Positions 1-10,067 are shown, numbered from the stretch's first letter. The stretch is 64,000 nt of DNA from Paenibacillus sp. 481 (GCF_021223605.1 NZ_CP075175.1:2207501-2271500), one strand, 5' to 3'. Numbers and translations are program-made. Notes: generated from the letters alone by a model not told the origin.

Positions 1-187
1 TGTTGCAGCATACAGAGCAATAGTGCAAGTTCCGTTTTACGTTAACAAGTGCCTTGGCGAAATCAATAACATCGTCCTCTTGCATACGTAGCACATGAAA
101 AGCAAGGCGCGCAGCTGTCTTCGGACCAATTCCCGGCAAATGAGTAAATGCATCGATCAATTTGGCGATCGGTTCTGGATAATACAA
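1..187 (-). CDS. recR: Recombination mediator RecR, N-terminal part (runs off the left edge)
   Basis: RecR acts with RecO and RecF to load RecA on gapped DNA. Only the first 62 residues are present. They read like the RecR N-terminus: a helix-hairpin-helix stretch with [17 protein letters not shown] near residues 17-33, then the first cysteines of the zinc finger (YCSVC). The start is a TTG codon at 187, chosen because [13 protein letters not shown] follows it and an AAAGGGGAG ribosome site sits just upstream. It follows ebfC by 34 nt and is the last visible gene of the dnaX-ebfC-recR operon, an order conserved in Firmicutes. Confidence 0.93.
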   Translation of the reverse strand, partial: MYYPEPIAKLIDAFTHLPGIGPKTAARLAFHVLRMQEDDVIDFAKALVNVKRNLHYCSVCCN

Positions 188-221
188 TGCCCGCTCCCCT
201 TTACGATGGCATATTTAACGA

Positions 222-533
222 CTAGAACAAGCCAGGGATGCGCATGCCACCTGTAAACTTAGCCATGTCGTCGTTAGCCAAATCTTCAGCCTTCGTCAAC
301 GCGTCGTTTACAGCTGTAATGATAAGATCTTGCAGCATTTCCATGTCGTCTTGGTCCATTACTTCTGGTTTGATTGCAATGCTCAACACTTTTTTGTGGC
401 CGTTAACTTCAACTGTTACTGCGCCGCCACCGGATGTGCCAGCAATTTTCTTGTCAGCCAAAGCTTCTTGTGCTTTCAACATTTGCTCTTGCATCTTTTT
501 AACTTGCTTCATCATTTGGTTCATATTGTTCAT
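222..533 (-). CDS. ebfC: YbaB/EbfC family nucleoid-associated protein
   Basis: A 103-residue protein of the YbaB/EbfC family, small dimeric DNA-binding proteins of the nucleoid. The N-terminus is Met/Gln/Lys rich and helical ([15 protein letters not shown]), followed by the beta-rich core with [14 protein letters not shown] and an end close to the family's usual GLF terminus. The ATG at 533 is preceded by AAAGGAG at suitable spacing. It lies 42 nt after dnaX and 34 nt before recR on the same strand, the usual operon. The exact cellular role of the family is unsettled; it is thought to assist recombination or replication because of this context. Confidence 0.93.
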   Translation of the reverse strand: MNNMNQMMKQVKKMQEQMLKAQEALADKKIAGTSGGGAVTVEVNGHKKVLSIAIKPEVMDQDDMEMLQDLIITAVNDALTKAEDLANDDMAKFTGGMRIPGLF

Positions 534-575
534 AGCTTTAAATCTCCTTTGTACGCATATAATAGGTTTAGTAAA

Positions 576-2330
576 TTAATCTTTTATGATAACAAGGTCC
601 TCTCCAAACATTTGGATGGCCTCATCTATCCATGGTTCTCGCGAATTTTCTTGACCTTCCGGCTCAAGCTGGAACGGAGTCTCTTCCTTCGCTTCCTTTT
701 TAACATCAGCAACCTGCCAATCTTTAAGCATCATCGTATCAAGACGATAAGGCTTGCCGAATACTTCTGCAAACACACGCTCGATAACTTGCTTATTGTT
801 AGGCTTCTCGGTCGTATCCCGATGAATGGAATTCTTGAAGGCGACGAGCACACTGTCTTCTAATGCTGACACAGGCTCACCATTAACTAGCCACGCGTGA
901 ATAGTGACACCTAAGTCCTTCACACGCTGCAACACTTGTCCCCAGTTACCACGCACTCGCCCAGAATCAGGTTCGTCTTGAGCTGAAACATATCGCTCAA
1001 AATGCGGCGGCATTTTGGTGTGTTTGGAAACACGCCCTGGTTGTCTAATTGCTGCTGGCTGTCTTTCCTGTCGACTGGCACTATCCGTCGCTGCGGATGT
1101 TGCCCCTGAACTCATCACTTGCTCCAACTTCGTCTCTAAGGACGCAAGTTGTCGCTGCAATTGTTGCACGACAGCGGATGACGCCGTTGTGTCTGAATCT
1201 TGTGTAGCTCCTGCCGCACTATTGCCGCTGCTGTTCTGGATAGAACCAGCCTGCGATGCAATGTTCAGCAATGCTACTTCAAACAAAGTTTGCGGTTGAA
1301 CCGCATATTTCATCTCTGTCTGATAACGATTCAACGTATCAATAGTGAAGAACAGCCTTTCCACCGTGAACGATTCTGCCAACGGACGGAATCCCTCAAC
1401 TCTCGTTAAGCGATCCGTTAACGCGCCCCCATTAGGCACCATCTTCATCATAAGCAAGTCTCGGAAGAAGTACAACAAACTTTCCATGCATTTGTCTGCA
1501 CTCTTGCCCTCTTGCATGAGGCGTTCAATAACTGTGAGCGCAATGCCCACATCGTTATTATGCACTGCCTGCGCAAGCTCTGCAAACTGCTCCTCTGGCA
1601 TGCCTCCTGTAATATCGAGCACCTGTCGATATGTGACATGGCCATCAGTAAATGATGCGGCTTGGTCAAGTAGACTGATAGCATCCCGCATGCCGCCATC
1701 TGACAGCTTTGCGATATACTCCAGACTATCGCGATCCGCTTGAATCTCTTCATCAGCGCATACTTGTTCCAGACGCATAACCTGTTCTTCTAGGGATACG
1801 CGTCGGAAATCAAAGCGCTGACATCGTGAAATGATAGTCGCTGGCAAACGATGCGGTTCGGTTGTAGCCAAGATAAACATAACATGACTCGGCGGCTCTT
1901 CCAACGTCTTCAGTAAAGCGTTGAATGCCTCCGTCGTCAACATGTGTACCTCATCAATGATGTAAACCTTGTGGCGCACTTCCGTCGGAGCATATTTCAC
2001 TTTTTCACGCAGGTCGCGAATTTCTTCGACTCCCCGGTTAGAAGCGGCGTCAATTTCTACGACGTCCATAACAGCTCCTGCGGTAATGCGACGGCACGCC
2101 TCACAAGCGTTGCACGGTTCAGGCCCAGGCCCTTGCTCGCAGTTGACGGCTTTGGCTAAAATTTTTGCGGCACTTGTCTTTCCTGTTCCACGCGGACCGC
2201 TGAACAAATATGCATGCGAAAAACGCTGCTCACGCAGCGAATTTTGCAGCGTTTGAATAATATGCTTTTGTCCGACCATGTCTTGGAACGACTGTGGTCG
2301 CCAAGCGCGATACAATGCTATATGACCCAT
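576..2330 (-). CDS. dnaX: DNA polymerase III subunits gamma and tau
   Basis: Clamp-loader ATPase that, with HolA/HolB-type subunits, loads the sliding clamp and couples the replicase to the helicase. Domains in order: AAA+ module with Walker A GPRGTGKT (residues 45-52), four zinc-finger cysteines (C64, C73, C76, C79), Walker B IIDEVHML near 124-131, and the SRC sensor motif near 168-170. A Gln/Ser/Thr-rich linker around 360-430 leads to a tau-type C-terminal domain. At 584 residues it has full tau length; I saw no obvious slippery site for a short gamma form. First gene of dnaX-ebfC-recR. The SD is weak (GAGGTTG). Confidence 0.97.
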   Translation of the reverse strand: MGHIALYRAWRPQSFQDMVGQKHIIQTLQNSLREQRFSHAYLFSGPRGTGKTSAAKILAKAVNCEQGPGPEPCNACEACRRITAGAVMDVVEIDAASNRGVEEIRDLREKVKYAPTEVRHKVYIIDEVHMLTTEAFNALLKTLEEPPSHVMFILATTEPHRLPATIISRCQRFDFRRVSLEEQVMRLEQVCADEEIQADRDSLEYIAKLSDGGMRDAISLLDQAASFTDGHVTYRQVLDITGGMPEEQFAELAQAVHNNDVGIALTVIERLMQEGKSADKCMESLLYFFRDLLMMKMVPNGGALTDRLTRVEGFRPLAESFTVERLFFTIDTLNRYQTEMKYAVQPQTLFEVALLNIASQAGSIQNSSGNSAAGATQDSDTTASSAVVQQLQRQLASLETKLEQVMSSGATSAATDSASRQERQPAAIRQPGRVSKHTKMPPHFERYVSAQDEPDSGRVRGNWGQVLQRVKDLGVTIHAWLVNGEPVSALEDSVLVAFKNSIHRDTTEKPNNKQVIERVFAEVFGKPYRLDTMMLKDWQVADVKKEAKEETPFQLEPEGQENSREPWIDEAIQMFGEDLVIIKD

Positions 2331-2379
2331 AATGCAACCTCGGAAAACGTTTTTCTTATTATACTATATCACATTTCTT

Positions 2380-2424
2380 AAAAAAACAGCCATTCCCTCC
2401 CTGCAAGAAAAAGGGAATGGCTGT
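2380..2424 (-). terminator. Terminator after the PAS kinase gene
   Basis: Perfect 13-bp stem (ACAGCCATTCCCT with its complement) followed by a T-run on the minus strand. It sits between the kinase stop (2437) and dnaX, so dnaX probably has its own promoter. Confidence 0.85.
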
Positions 2425-2436
2425 AAATCGTTCGGT

Positions 2437-3576
2437 TTAGTTGTCTTGATACGGTACAGCTACTGTAAAGGTAGTGCCAAAACCTTTGGAAGAAACCCTT
2501 ATTGTTCCGCAAAGATCGTGAATGATACGTTGGCACACCGATAAACCAAGACCCGTTCCATTTTGCTTAGTTGTAAAGAATGGATCGAAAATTTTATCAA
2601 TTAAAAAAGCTGGAATACCCGGTCCTGTATCATGAATTTCTATAAGTACCCAGCGTCCCACTTGATCGAGCTTAACGGTTACGCTGAGTGTGCCTCCGCC
2701 AACCATAGCTTCTATCCCATTTTTCGCAATATTAATAAAAACTTGCTTTAGCAATTCTCGGTCAGCTACTACGTAAGGCATCACTTCAGTCGCTTCGTAG
2801 CGTACTTGAACACCGTGCAGCACGGCTTCGTTGCGAATAATCGGCATGATGTCGTTCATGACTTGATAAAGGTCCAAACGTTCAATCGTAACATTTTTGG
2901 GCTTGCTAAGCAGTAAAAATTCACTGACCAGTTCATTGATACGATTGATTTCAGTCAACATAATTTCGGTATGATGTACTTCTTTGGACATGCCTTTATC
3001 ATTTAACGTCTTCTTGAACATTTGTAAAAAACCTTTAATAGACGTTAGCGGATTTCGGATTTCATGCGCTGTTCCAGCAGCAATTTGACCGATCATCGCA
3101 AGACGGTCACTTCGTTGTACTTGCTCTTCTAGGGAACGCAAATTCGATACATCCTTAAAAATGACGTACGCCCCAACGATAGCCCCCTCCGTATCCCGCA
3201 ACACGTTTGAATCGAGTAACAAATCGTATCGCCGCGAACCGTTGCTCCATGGTACTGCATGGTTACGCACAACGACACCTTCTAGCAGCGAGCGCTGTAC
3301 AAGATGATGCTCCGTGGGCAATTCACCGAATAGTTCTGACATGCGGCAGTTCAGGACCTGCTCCTGCTCCCATCCGAGCACTTGGCACGCCATATCGCTT
3401 ACATCCACTAAACAAAACCGCGTATCCAGCACAATAACTCCCAAATTCACATCTCGTAAAAAAGCTCCTGCAAACTGCTGCAATAAGTTTAACTCCCCAT
3501 TGGCTGCTGATACATGTTCTCTAGTTGAGGATAACGGGGGAGCGGCGGAACCGGCAGGCGGAACGATATCCTTCAT
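2437..3576 (-). CDS. Orphan PAS-domain sensor histidine kinase (sporulation kinase type)
   Basis: Soluble 379-residue sensor kinase with no transmembrane segment. A Ser/Ala/Pro-rich N-terminus is followed by a PAS domain (about residues 38-145), a dimerisation/phosphoacceptor helix with H171 in AHEIRNPLTSIKGF, and a HATPase domain with N box (NIAKNGIEAM), DTGPGIP, FDPFFTTK and GTGLGLS. No response regulator is adjacent. The H-box closely resembles Bacillus KinA-KinE, which phosphorylate Spo0F; spo0F lies about 6.5 kb upstream in this window. Role in the sporulation phosphorelay is inferred. RBS GGTGAGG precedes ATG 3576. It sits between the SRP RNA and dnaX. Confidence 0.88.
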   Translation of the reverse strand: MKDIVPPAGSAAPPLSSTREHVSAANGELNLLQQFAGAFLRDVNLGVIVLDTRFCLVDVSDMACQVLGWEQEQVLNCRMSELFGELPTEHHLVQRSLLEGVVVRNHAVPWSNGSRRYDLLLDSNVLRDTEGAIVGAYVIFKDVSNLRSLEEQVQRSDRLAMIGQIAAGTAHEIRNPLTSIKGFLQMFKKTLNDKGMSKEVHHTEIMLTEINRINELVSEFLLLSKPKNVTIERLDLYQVMNDIMPIIRNEAVLHGVQVRYEATEVMPYVVADRELLKQVFINIAKNGIEAMVGGGTLSVTVKLDQVGRWVLIEIHDTGPGIPAFLIDKIFDPFFTTKQNGTGLGLSVCQRIIHDLCGTIRVSSKGFGTTFTVAVPYQDN

Positions 3577-3675
3577 GGGCTCACCTCACCTTGCTTTACA
3601 ATTAAACGTAACCTTTATTATATAAGTATATGAGCATTATTTCATATTAAAAACAAAAACTCATGGCAATAGCTA

Positions 3676-3701
3676 CAAAAAAAACACCGAAAGCTCGGTG
3701 T
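3676..3701 (-). terminator. Terminator of the SRP RNA gene
   Basis: Stem ACACCGA/TCGGTGT with a four-base loop and a T-run on the minus strand, directly after the 3' end of the SRP RNA. Confidence 0.9.
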
Positions 3702-3711
3702 CTGATGTGCA

Positions 3712-3989
3712 TTATAGGACCGTGCACCTGTTATTGATAATTGCAATCCAAGCGGCACTCCTGTGCGCCAGCTCAGGCCAGGCTTCCCTCCGGCACATAG
3801 GCTCTCCTACTTATGGCTGCTTCCTTCCGGACCTGACCAGATTCATAGGCACCCATTGCGAAGGACCCAACCATCAACACTGTGCACAAACGCCAAACCT
3901 CACATTGACAATACCTCTAACAGGAATTCAACCTCGCTATAGCGGATTGCGAGTTACAGGGCACCGCTACCTCCCCGTCTAGCACGGCA
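3712..3989 (-). ncRNA. ffs: Signal recognition particle RNA (large, Bacillus scRNA type)
   Basis: RNA scaffold of the signal recognition particle. Read on the minus strand it starts GCCGTGCTAGACGGGGAGG and contains the conserved helix-8 apical motif with GGTCAGGTCCGGAAGG followed by AAGCAGCC, then closes with GTGCACGG, which pairs with the 5' end. The length of about 275 nt fits the Gram-positive form with Alu domain helices 1-5. Ends are estimated from the promoter (start near 3989) and the terminator after it. In B. subtilis the gene sits between tadA and dnaX; here dnaX is still close, separated by a kinase gene, while tadA is about 54 kb away. Confidence 0.95.
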
Positions 3990-3995
3990 TGACTT

Positions 3996-4024
3996 AGTAT
4001 AGCCCATTTACTGAAAAAGTGCAA
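3996..4024 (-). promoter_or_regulatory. Sigma-A promoter of the SRP RNA gene
   Basis: TTGCAC (4019-4024), 17-nt spacer, TATACT (3996-4001). The +1 predicted 7 nt downstream coincides with the expected RNA 5' end. Confidence 0.85.
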
Positions 4025-4191
4025 CCGAAGTCGAAGATTAGCATCGTGGTCAACCTCATCATCCTGTTTAATATCAAAATTATTTGAGCTTTCTGGAAGT
4101 GTTTCATCAAGCGGCAGCCTATCTGGCACTGTTACTTTCCTGTTTAATTAGAGGGTAATGCTTGGATATTAGGGGGAGAATGTGGGGGATA

Positions 4192-4230
4192 TAAAAAAAC
4201 AAACTCCCTAGCCAGTGAGGCATAGGGAGT
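4192..4230 (-). terminator. Terminator after rpmE
   Basis: ACTCCCTA/TAGGGAGT stem with a T-rich tail on the minus strand, just after the rpmE stop. Confidence 0.85.
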
Positions 4231-4256
4231 CTGTATCATATACATATGCATATGGA

Positions 4257-4454
4257 TTAGATACCATATTTTTTCTTGAATCGATCAACACGACCGCCTG
4301 CATCAAGGAATTTCTGTTTACCAGTGTAGAATGGGTGGCAAGCAGAGCAAACCTCAACTTTCAGGTTTTCCTTAATGGAACCTGTTTCAAACGTGTTTCC
4401 GCATGCGCAAGAAACTGTCGTTACGTAGTATTTCGGTTGAATTGCTTCTTTCAT
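4257..4454 (-). CDS. rpmE: 50S ribosomal protein L31, zinc-binding form
   Basis: A 65-residue ribosomal protein L31. It has the four-cysteine zinc set of the C+ form: C16 and C18 in VSCACGNTF, then C36 and C39 in [15 protein letters not shown], ending in the conserved [12 protein letters not shown]. The start is the ATG at 4454 with GAGAGGTG upstream; a longer upstream frame lacks homology. The zinc form is normally used when zinc is plentiful, with a cysteine-free paralogue made under zinc limitation. It lies downstream of rho in B. subtilis too; here a radical SAM gene sits between them. Confidence 0.97.
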   Translation of the reverse strand: MKEAIQPKYYVTTVSCACGNTFETGSIKENLKVEVCSACHPFYTGKQKFLDAGGRVDRFKKKYGI

Positions 4455-4587
4455 TGAATTCACCTCTCTCCGCCCTGAGCCCTTTGCGTTCCCAGAGTTA
4501 TATAGACACATAAATGGAGTATAGCACAACAAAATTTGCGTCGCAACTATTTAACAGCCGGGACCTATTGTCAATTTGTGACCCTTA

Positions 4588-5856
4588 TTATGCCCGCACT
4601 TTCGGGCGAGCAAGATGAGCAGGTGGCACATGAGAGTAAGAACCAATGACGACATCCGGCAATTCTTCACGGAAAATGTCGAGCATCTGTTTCATACCAA
4701 GAATGTCGCCCTGCGCTTTTGGAATTAATGACAAGTAGCTCTCCGGATCAATATTCAGGTTACGCATTTGAATAAGGCGCAGCTTCGAACGACGCGCAAA
4801 CTCCACCATCGCCTCTACTTCTTCCTCGCGATCAGTTACACCTGGGAAGATCAAGTAATTGATCGACGTGTACACGCCTTGCTCGGACGCGTAACGCAGT
4901 GATTTCTCTACGTTTGATAGTGTGTATCCGCGCGGACGGTAGTATGCGTTGTAATGATCATCCAACGCACTGATCGTACTAACGCGCATCAAGTCCAAGC
5001 CAGCATCTACAATTGCGCGAATATGATCATTCAAACCCGCATTTGTGTTGATGTTGATATATCCCATATCGGTTTGGCGGCGCACTTCACGCATCGCCTC
5101 AACGATAATTTTGGCTTGTGTGGAAGGCTCGCCTTCGCAACCTTGGCCAAAACTAATAATGGATTCTGGCGTCTTCAAGTGTTCCAACATGACTTGTACA
5201 ACTTCATCAACCGTTGGTTTGAAGTTCATACGCGTCTGCGGCGCCGGGAATCCGCTGTCGTCAGGCTGTTCGGAAATGCAGCCAAAGCAGCCCGCATTGC
5301 ATGAATACGATACAGGCACAGCACCTTCCCAGCGGTTCAGAAACGTATTCGAAGCTGTTAAGCATTCATACTGCAATGCGCAGTGTGACAAATGCTGATA
5401 CAAACGGTTGTCTGGATATTTATGTTGTAACTGATCGACTTGAACACGAAGCTCAGTACGGTCGCAATTTAACGGGTCCCATTTATCCGGATCATCCGAC
5501 GGGTCAGCCGCTACATAAAATCCGTCATCCTTCCAAACGACGGCTGAATACCCGAACAGCGGCAACACTTGTGCCTTGTCCGTTTTTACGTAACTCGGAA
5601 TGTGCAGTCGGGTAAAACCCTGTGGCAACAATGCACCGACAGCCTGTACATTTCCTGGAAGCGCCACCATCTCTCCTGTATCCGGGTCCATCGCAACCGG
5701 ACGCGTCCCCGGCAATCCGACGAGCGTCGCTCCCTCTGGCAGCGGAATTAGTTCTTCTGGAAATATTTCCACAACCATATCTCCGCTGCGAGCAAGGCCT
5801 ATTAACTCGGAATGGTCAAAAATGTTGCCTTTTTCATCTGCATACACTAAGTACAT
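4588..5856 (-). CDS. Radical SAM superfamily protein of unknown reaction
   Basis: A 422-residue radical SAM enzyme. The Fe4S4-binding motif is CNAGCFGC (C186, C190, C193), in the CX3CX2C spacing, after an unusual N-terminal domain of about 175 residues that carries no motif I recognise. Downstream motifs fit a SAM-binding TIM barrel: GQGCEGEPS near 242-250 and ININTNAGLND near 267-277. The first cysteine motif follows a stretch of further cysteines (C131, C159, C165). Substrate unknown. A strong AGGAGG precedes ATG 5856. It is 32 nt downstream of rho and probably cotranscribed with it. Confidence 0.88.
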   Translation of the reverse strand: MYLVYADEKGNIFDHSELIGLARSGDMVVEIFPEELIPLPEGATLVGLPGTRPVAMDPDTGEMVALPGNVQAVGALLPQGFTRLHIPSYVKTDKAQVLPLFGYSAVVWKDDGFYVAADPSDDPDKWDPLNCDRTELRVQVDQLQHKYPDNRLYQHLSHCALQYECLTASNTFLNRWEGAVPVSYSCNAGCFGCISEQPDDSGFPAPQTRMNFKPTVDEVVQVMLEHLKTPESIISFGQGCEGEPSTQAKIIVEAMREVRRQTDMGYININTNAGLNDHIRAIVDAGLDLMRVSTISALDDHYNAYYRPRGYTLSNVEKSLRYASEQGVYTSINYLIFPGVTDREEEVEAMVEFARRSKLRLIQMRNLNIDPESYLSLIPKAQGDILGMKQMLDIFREELPDVVIGSYSHVPPAHLARPKVRA

Positions 5857-5888
5857 TGTAAAATAAACCTCCTGTTGAACCGTCCAGC

Positions 5889-7196
5889 CTAGCTGACAGA
5901 CGTGCTGCGCGTGCGGCGTGTCGGCGTCGTGCTGCCATTGCCATTACCTGTTCCGTTCGCATCAAGGCTGGCCATAAATTCTTCGTTCGTCTTCGTGTCA
6001 CGCATCTTTTTCAAGAATTGATCGACGAATTCTGGTGTTTCATTCATATTTTTACGGATAGCCCACAACTTCTCAAGCTCTTCCTTCGATAACAAAATTT
6101 CCTCACGGCGTGTACCAGAACGACGAATGTCAATTGCTGGGAAAATACGGCGTTCAGCTAGCTTGCGATCCAGATGCAATTCTGTGTTCCCCGTACTTTT
6201 AAATTCTTCATAAATGATGTCATCCATACGTGACCCTGTCTCAACAAGTGCTGTTGCCAATATTGTCAAGCTTCCGCCCTCTTCAATATTACGCGCAGAA
6301 CCGAAGAAACGCTTTGGACGATGGAACGAAGCTGGGTCGATACCGCCACTCAATGTACGTCCCGATGTTGGAACGACCAAATTGTAAGCACGAGCCAGAC
6401 GTGTAATACTATCCATCAATATGACAACATCTTTTTTGTGCTCAACAAGACGTAGCGCACGCTCCAATACCAACTCAGTTACCTTAATATGATTTTCAGG
6501 TAATTCATCAAATGTAGAAGCAATAACTTCCCCTTTAACCGAACGCTGCATATCCGTTACTTCTTCCGGACGCTCGTCGATAAGCAGTACAAATAGCTCG
6601 ATTTCAGGATGGTTCTCCGAAATACTGTTGGCAATTTCCTTCAGTAATAAAGTCTTGCCGGCTTTTGGAGGAGCAACAATAAGTCCACGTTGTCCAAGAC
6701 CGATAGGAGCGACTAAATCCATAATGCGCGTTGAAATCTTATTTGGGGCTGTTTCGAGTACTAACCTCTTTTGTGGATAGAGGGGAGTTAACGCAGGAAA
6801 ATGCAAGCGTTGTGCCGCGTCTTCTGGGTTCTCACCGTTTACCGCATTAATCTGAAGTAATCCAAAGTAGCGCTCGTTCTCTTTCGGCGGACGGCATTTA
6901 CCAGACACTAAGTCACCTGTACGAAGGTCAAATCTTCTAATCTGTGATTGCGAAATATAAATATCTTCCGGGCTAGGCAAGTAGTTAATAGGACGTAGGA
7001 AGCCGAATCCTTCTGGCAAAATGTCCAATACACCTTCCATAAACATAAAGCCACCTTGCTCAGCTTGGGCACGCAAAATAGCAAAGATTAGCTCTTTTTT
7101 CTTCATTTGACCGTAACCCTGAATTTGAAACTGCTTCGCAAGCTTGTAGAGCTCGGTTAGCTTCTTGCTTTCCAAATCGGCAATTTGTAAATCCAT
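5889..7196 (-). CDS. rho: Transcription termination factor Rho
   Basis: RNA-dependent hexameric ATPase that ends transcription and limits antisense transcription. The protein has the N-terminal helix bundle, a cold-shock-type RNA-binding domain (EGFGFLRP, then [16 protein letters not shown]), Walker [11 protein letters not shown], Walker B with [15 protein letters not shown], and the Q/R-loop region. Of two in-frame starts, GTG 7202 and ATG 7196, the ATG has the proper 8-nt spacing from GGAG; the GTG is only 2 nt away. The C-terminus is Gly/Asn/Thr/Ser rich. No large insertion in the RNA-binding domain. Confidence 0.97.
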   Translation of the reverse strand: MDLQIADLESKKLTELYKLAKQFQIQGYGQMKKKELIFAILRAQAEQGGFMFMEGVLDILPEGFGFLRPINYLPSPEDIYISQSQIRRFDLRTGDLVSGKCRPPKENERYFGLLQINAVNGENPEDAAQRLHFPALTPLYPQKRLVLETAPNKISTRIMDLVAPIGLGQRGLIVAPPKAGKTLLLKEIANSISENHPEIELFVLLIDERPEEVTDMQRSVKGEVIASTFDELPENHIKVTELVLERALRLVEHKKDVVILMDSITRLARAYNLVVPTSGRTLSGGIDPASFHRPKRFFGSARNIEEGGSLTILATALVETGSRMDDIIYEEFKSTGNTELHLDRKLAERRIFPAIDIRRSGTRREEILLSKEELEKLWAIRKNMNETPEFVDQFLKKMRDTKTNEEFMASLDANGTGNGNGSTTPTRRTRSTSVS

Positions 7197-7473
7197 AAAC
7201 ACAGCTCCTATTCTGTTTATAATACGTGTGAGTAAAAATATCTGCTAGTTAGGGTGGTGATACTCATAAAATGTGCGTAGTACGTGTACGGAAATACAGG
7301 TCACTATATTCTTGTCATTCATCTGTTATGGTTGTTTAACGGATACATACTAAATGTGATGATGGACAGAAGTTAAGATAAGCCTCGCATAGCAAGATTG
7401 CTGAGATGAAATATCGTAATTGATAATAGAGAAGAGAAGGTTATTATCTAATTTTTACCCCAAATGAACAACT

Positions 7474-8727
7474 TTATTCCGCTTGCCGCCACACATCTGC
7501 ACCAAGCTGGCGCAAATTGTGTACAAGGTTATCGTAGCCTCGATCAATATACTCGACACCAGAAACCTCCGTTACACCGTTACTAACCGTCAAACCCGCG
7601 ATAACAAGCGCTGCACCCGCACGCAAATCAGCAGCTCGAACTGCCGCTGCATTTAGTTGAGAACCTTCAATAACAGCTGAACGTCCTTCGACACGGATTT
7701 TGGCACCTAGTCGAATAAGTTCGGGTACATGTTTAAAGCGGTTGCTGTACACATAATCGGTTATAATGCTTACGCCCGTCGCCTGTGTTAATAAGCTTGT
7801 CATCTGGGATTGCAAATCAGTTGCAAATCCAGGATATACGAGCGTCCTCACATCCACACTTTCGTAGCTAGGCCGACCAATGACCCGTATCGACTCATCG
7901 CCTTCCAGCACTTCAACGCCCATTTCTAATAATTTAGCGGAAAGGGCTTCCAAATGTTTAGGAATAACGTTGTCGATAAGAATGTCACCACGTGTCGCTG
8001 CTGCTAGGATCATGTATGTTCCAGCTTGTATACGGTCAGGAATAATGGAATGACGGCATCCATGCAGACTATCTACGCCTTCGATGCGGATCGTTTCGGT
8101 TCCCGCACCTTTTATCTTAGCGCCCATTGCGTTTAGCAATGTAGCAACATCTATAATTTCAGGCTCTTTTGCCGCATTTTCAATCGTCGTGGTACCTTTG
8201 GCTCGTGAAGCCGCCAGCATAATGTTGATTGTCGCCCCAACACTGACGACATCTAAGTAGATTTTAGCGCCTCGTAATTCACGCGCTTCAATATGAATCG
8301 AGCCGTGATCCATGCTCACTGTGGCTCCAAGTGCTTCAAAGCCTTTAATATGTTGATCTATCGGACGCGGTTCAAAGGCGCAGCCTCCCGGCATTCCGAT
8401 CGTTGCAGTACCAAAGCGACCCAACAGGGCCCCCATTAAGTAGTAGGATGCACGCAATTTCTTCACTAAACCATTATGCATGGGCACTGAAATGAGATTG
8501 GAGGGGTTGATCTGCATGCTAGATCCATCCCATTCAACTTGACCACCCAGTTCAGCTACAATCTCTCCGAACGTGGCAACGTCACTCAAGTCAGGCATAT
8601 TATCCAGCACAACTTTGCTCTCAGCCATAAGTGAGGCAGGTATAAGCGCAACTGCGCTATTTTTAGCACCGCTAATTTGGACTGTGCCTCGCAGCGGTCG
8701 ACCGCCGCTAATCATAAGCTTTTCCAT
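7474..8727 (-). CDS. murA: UDP-N-acetylglucosamine 1-carboxyvinyltransferase
   Basis: Transfers enolpyruvate from PEP to UDP-GlcNAc, the first committed step of peptidoglycan synthesis; target of fosfomycin. A 417-residue EPSP-synthase fold with catalytic Cys116 in [14 protein letters not shown] take ATG 8727 (or GTG 8730, which is nearer the GGGAGG site) instead of the longer frame reaching 8820, because [20 protein letters not shown] is the family's N-terminus. Position between fba and rho matches the second Firmicute copy (murAB/murZ) of B. subtilis, so a second murA is expected elsewhere. No clear terminator follows. Confidence 0.95.
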   Translation of the reverse strand: MEKLMISGGRPLRGTVQISGAKNSAVALIPASLMAESKVVLDNMPDLSDVATFGEIVAELGGQVEWDGSSMQINPSNLISVPMHNGLVKKLRASYYLMGALLGRFGTATIGMPGGCAFEPRPIDQHIKGFEALGATVSMDHGSIHIEARELRGAKIYLDVVSVGATINIMLAASRAKGTTTIENAAKEPEIIDVATLLNAMGAKIKGAGTETIRIEGVDSLHGCRHSIIPDRIQAGTYMILAAATRGDILIDNVIPKHLEALSAKLLEMGVEVLEGDESIRVIGRPSYESVDVRTLVYPGFATDLQSQMTSLLTQATGVSIITDYVYSNRFKHVPELIRLGAKIRVEGRSAVIEGSQLNAAAVRAADLRAGAALVIAGLTVSNGVTEVSGVEYIDRGYDNLVHNLRQLGADVWRQAE

Positions 8728-8930
8728 CACTCGTTCTCGTTCCTCCCACACTGTGCTACATGTTGAGCCGCAGTGCGATAATTGAGTTGGCCTTTCTACT
8801 GTAAAGACTACCGAGTTCAATTGTATACCGAGTCATATAAAAAACCGTGTTACATCAAAAAGAAACAACGGTTCTTAGGACTATTAACTAAAATTGTAGA
8901 AATATTTTCCTCTAGATCATTAGAAAAAGG

Positions 8931-8952
8931 GAAAAACACCGGCGAACCGGTG
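8931..8952 (-). terminator. Terminator after fba
   Basis: CACCGG/CCGGTG stem with GAA-type loop and TTTTTCCC tail on the minus strand. Confidence 0.8.
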
Positions 8953-8984
8953 CTATTCCCGCATTCGTATAACTGCAAAGCCGT

Positions 8985-9839
8985 TTAAGCTTGGTTGCTA
9001 GAACCGAACAAACGGATTTTTTCAAGAACAGTTGCTTTAATCGCGTCGCGAGCTGGAACCAAATATTTACGTGGATCGTAAATGTTAGCGTCTTTAGCCA
9101 ATACTTCGCGGATTGTTGTTGTGCAAGCCACTTGGTTCTCTGTGTTAACGTTGATTTTACCAACGCCCGCAGCGATAGCTTTTTGAATAGCATCGTCAGG
9201 TACACCGGAACCGCCATGCAATACAACTGGAACTGGAATTTTGCTTGTAACAGCTTCGATAATATCGAAGTGGATCTTAGGCTCGCCTTTGTACATACCG
9301 TGAGCTGTACCAACAGCGATTGCCAAAGCATCAACGCCTGTTTCTTCCCAGAAGCGGATAGCTTCTTCTGGCTTAGCCAATGTTGCATGCTCTTCGTCAA
9401 CTGTCAAATCGTCCTCAGTACCGCCGATTGTTCCAAGCTCACCTTCAACAGAAACGCCCATAGCGTGTGCTGCTTTAACAACTTCTTTTGTCAAACGAAT
9501 GTTGTCTTCAAAAGAGTGGTGGGAACCGTCAAACATAACGGAAGAGAATCCAGCACGGATACATTTCATAGCAACTTCAAATGTGCTACCGTGGTCGAGG
9601 TGCAAAGCGATTGGCAAACCGGATTTTGCAGCTGCTGCTTGTGCCATTGCAACAGTGTACTCGATACCCATGTACTTCAAAGCGCCTTCGGAAACACCGA
9701 AGATAAGTGGGGAATTTGTCTCGATTCCCGCGTCTGTAATAGCTTGTACAAACTCAAGGTTATTAATATTGAATTGACCTACTGCAAATTTGTTTTCTTT
9801 TGCTTTTGGTAGGAATTCATTCATGGAAACTAATGGCAT
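8985..9839 (-). CDS. fba: Class II fructose-1,6-bisphosphate aldolase
   Basis: Zinc-dependent aldolase of glycolysis and gluconeogenesis, splitting fructose-1,6-bisphosphate to DHAP and glyceraldehyde-3-phosphate. It has the class II signature LHLDHGS with D82 and H83, then GTAHGMYKGEP and LHGGSGVPDD for zinc and phosphate binding. 284 residues is normal for the Bacillus FbaA type. AGGAGG precedes ATG 9839. It lies just downstream of spo0F as in B. subtilis; the transaldolase gene that follows there is absent and murA comes next. High codon bias suggests strong expression. Confidence 0.96.
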   Translation of the reverse strand: MPLVSMNEFLPKAKENKFAVGQFNINNLEFVQAITDAGIETNSPLIFGVSEGALKYMGIEYTVAMAQAAAAKSGLPIALHLDHGSTFEVAMKCIRAGFSSVMFDGSHHSFEDNIRLTKEVVKAAHAMGVSVEGELGTIGGTEDDLTVDEEHATLAKPEEAIRFWEETGVDALAIAVGTAHGMYKGEPKIHFDIIEAVTSKIPVPVVLHGGSGVPDDAIQKAIAAGVGKINVNTENQVACTTTIREVLAKDANIYDPRKYLVPARDAIKATVLEKIRLFGSSNQA

Positions 9840-10017
9840 GGTTCCATCCTCCTATACAGGTTTTCGTCGTCTGTCTCTCCAACTGTAGCCGACAAGTTTA
9901 CTATGATAGTATATCACATTTGACCTGCAAAAAGTAAACATGCCCTTGACAAATCAGTATATACCAAATCTAGTCTATAAATCGGTCAATTGTAAGTAAA
10001 TGGGAACTAATGAACTG

Positions 10018-10045
10018 AAAAACAGCCGGGCTTCGCCACCCGGCT
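10018..10045 (-). terminator. Terminator after spo0F
   Basis: AGCCGGG/CCCGGCT stem with TTTTT tail on the minus strand. Confidence 0.85.
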
Positions 10046-10067
10046 TGGTTACGGTCTATTTAAGTCA

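Noticed and set aside
3917..4129. 70-codon minus frame beside the SRP RNA
   Set aside because: It overlaps the promoter and 5' half of the SRP RNA and shows no SD.
7474..8820. Longer MurA starting at 8820
   Set aside because: The added 31 residues are not MurA-like; the family N-terminus begins at 8727.
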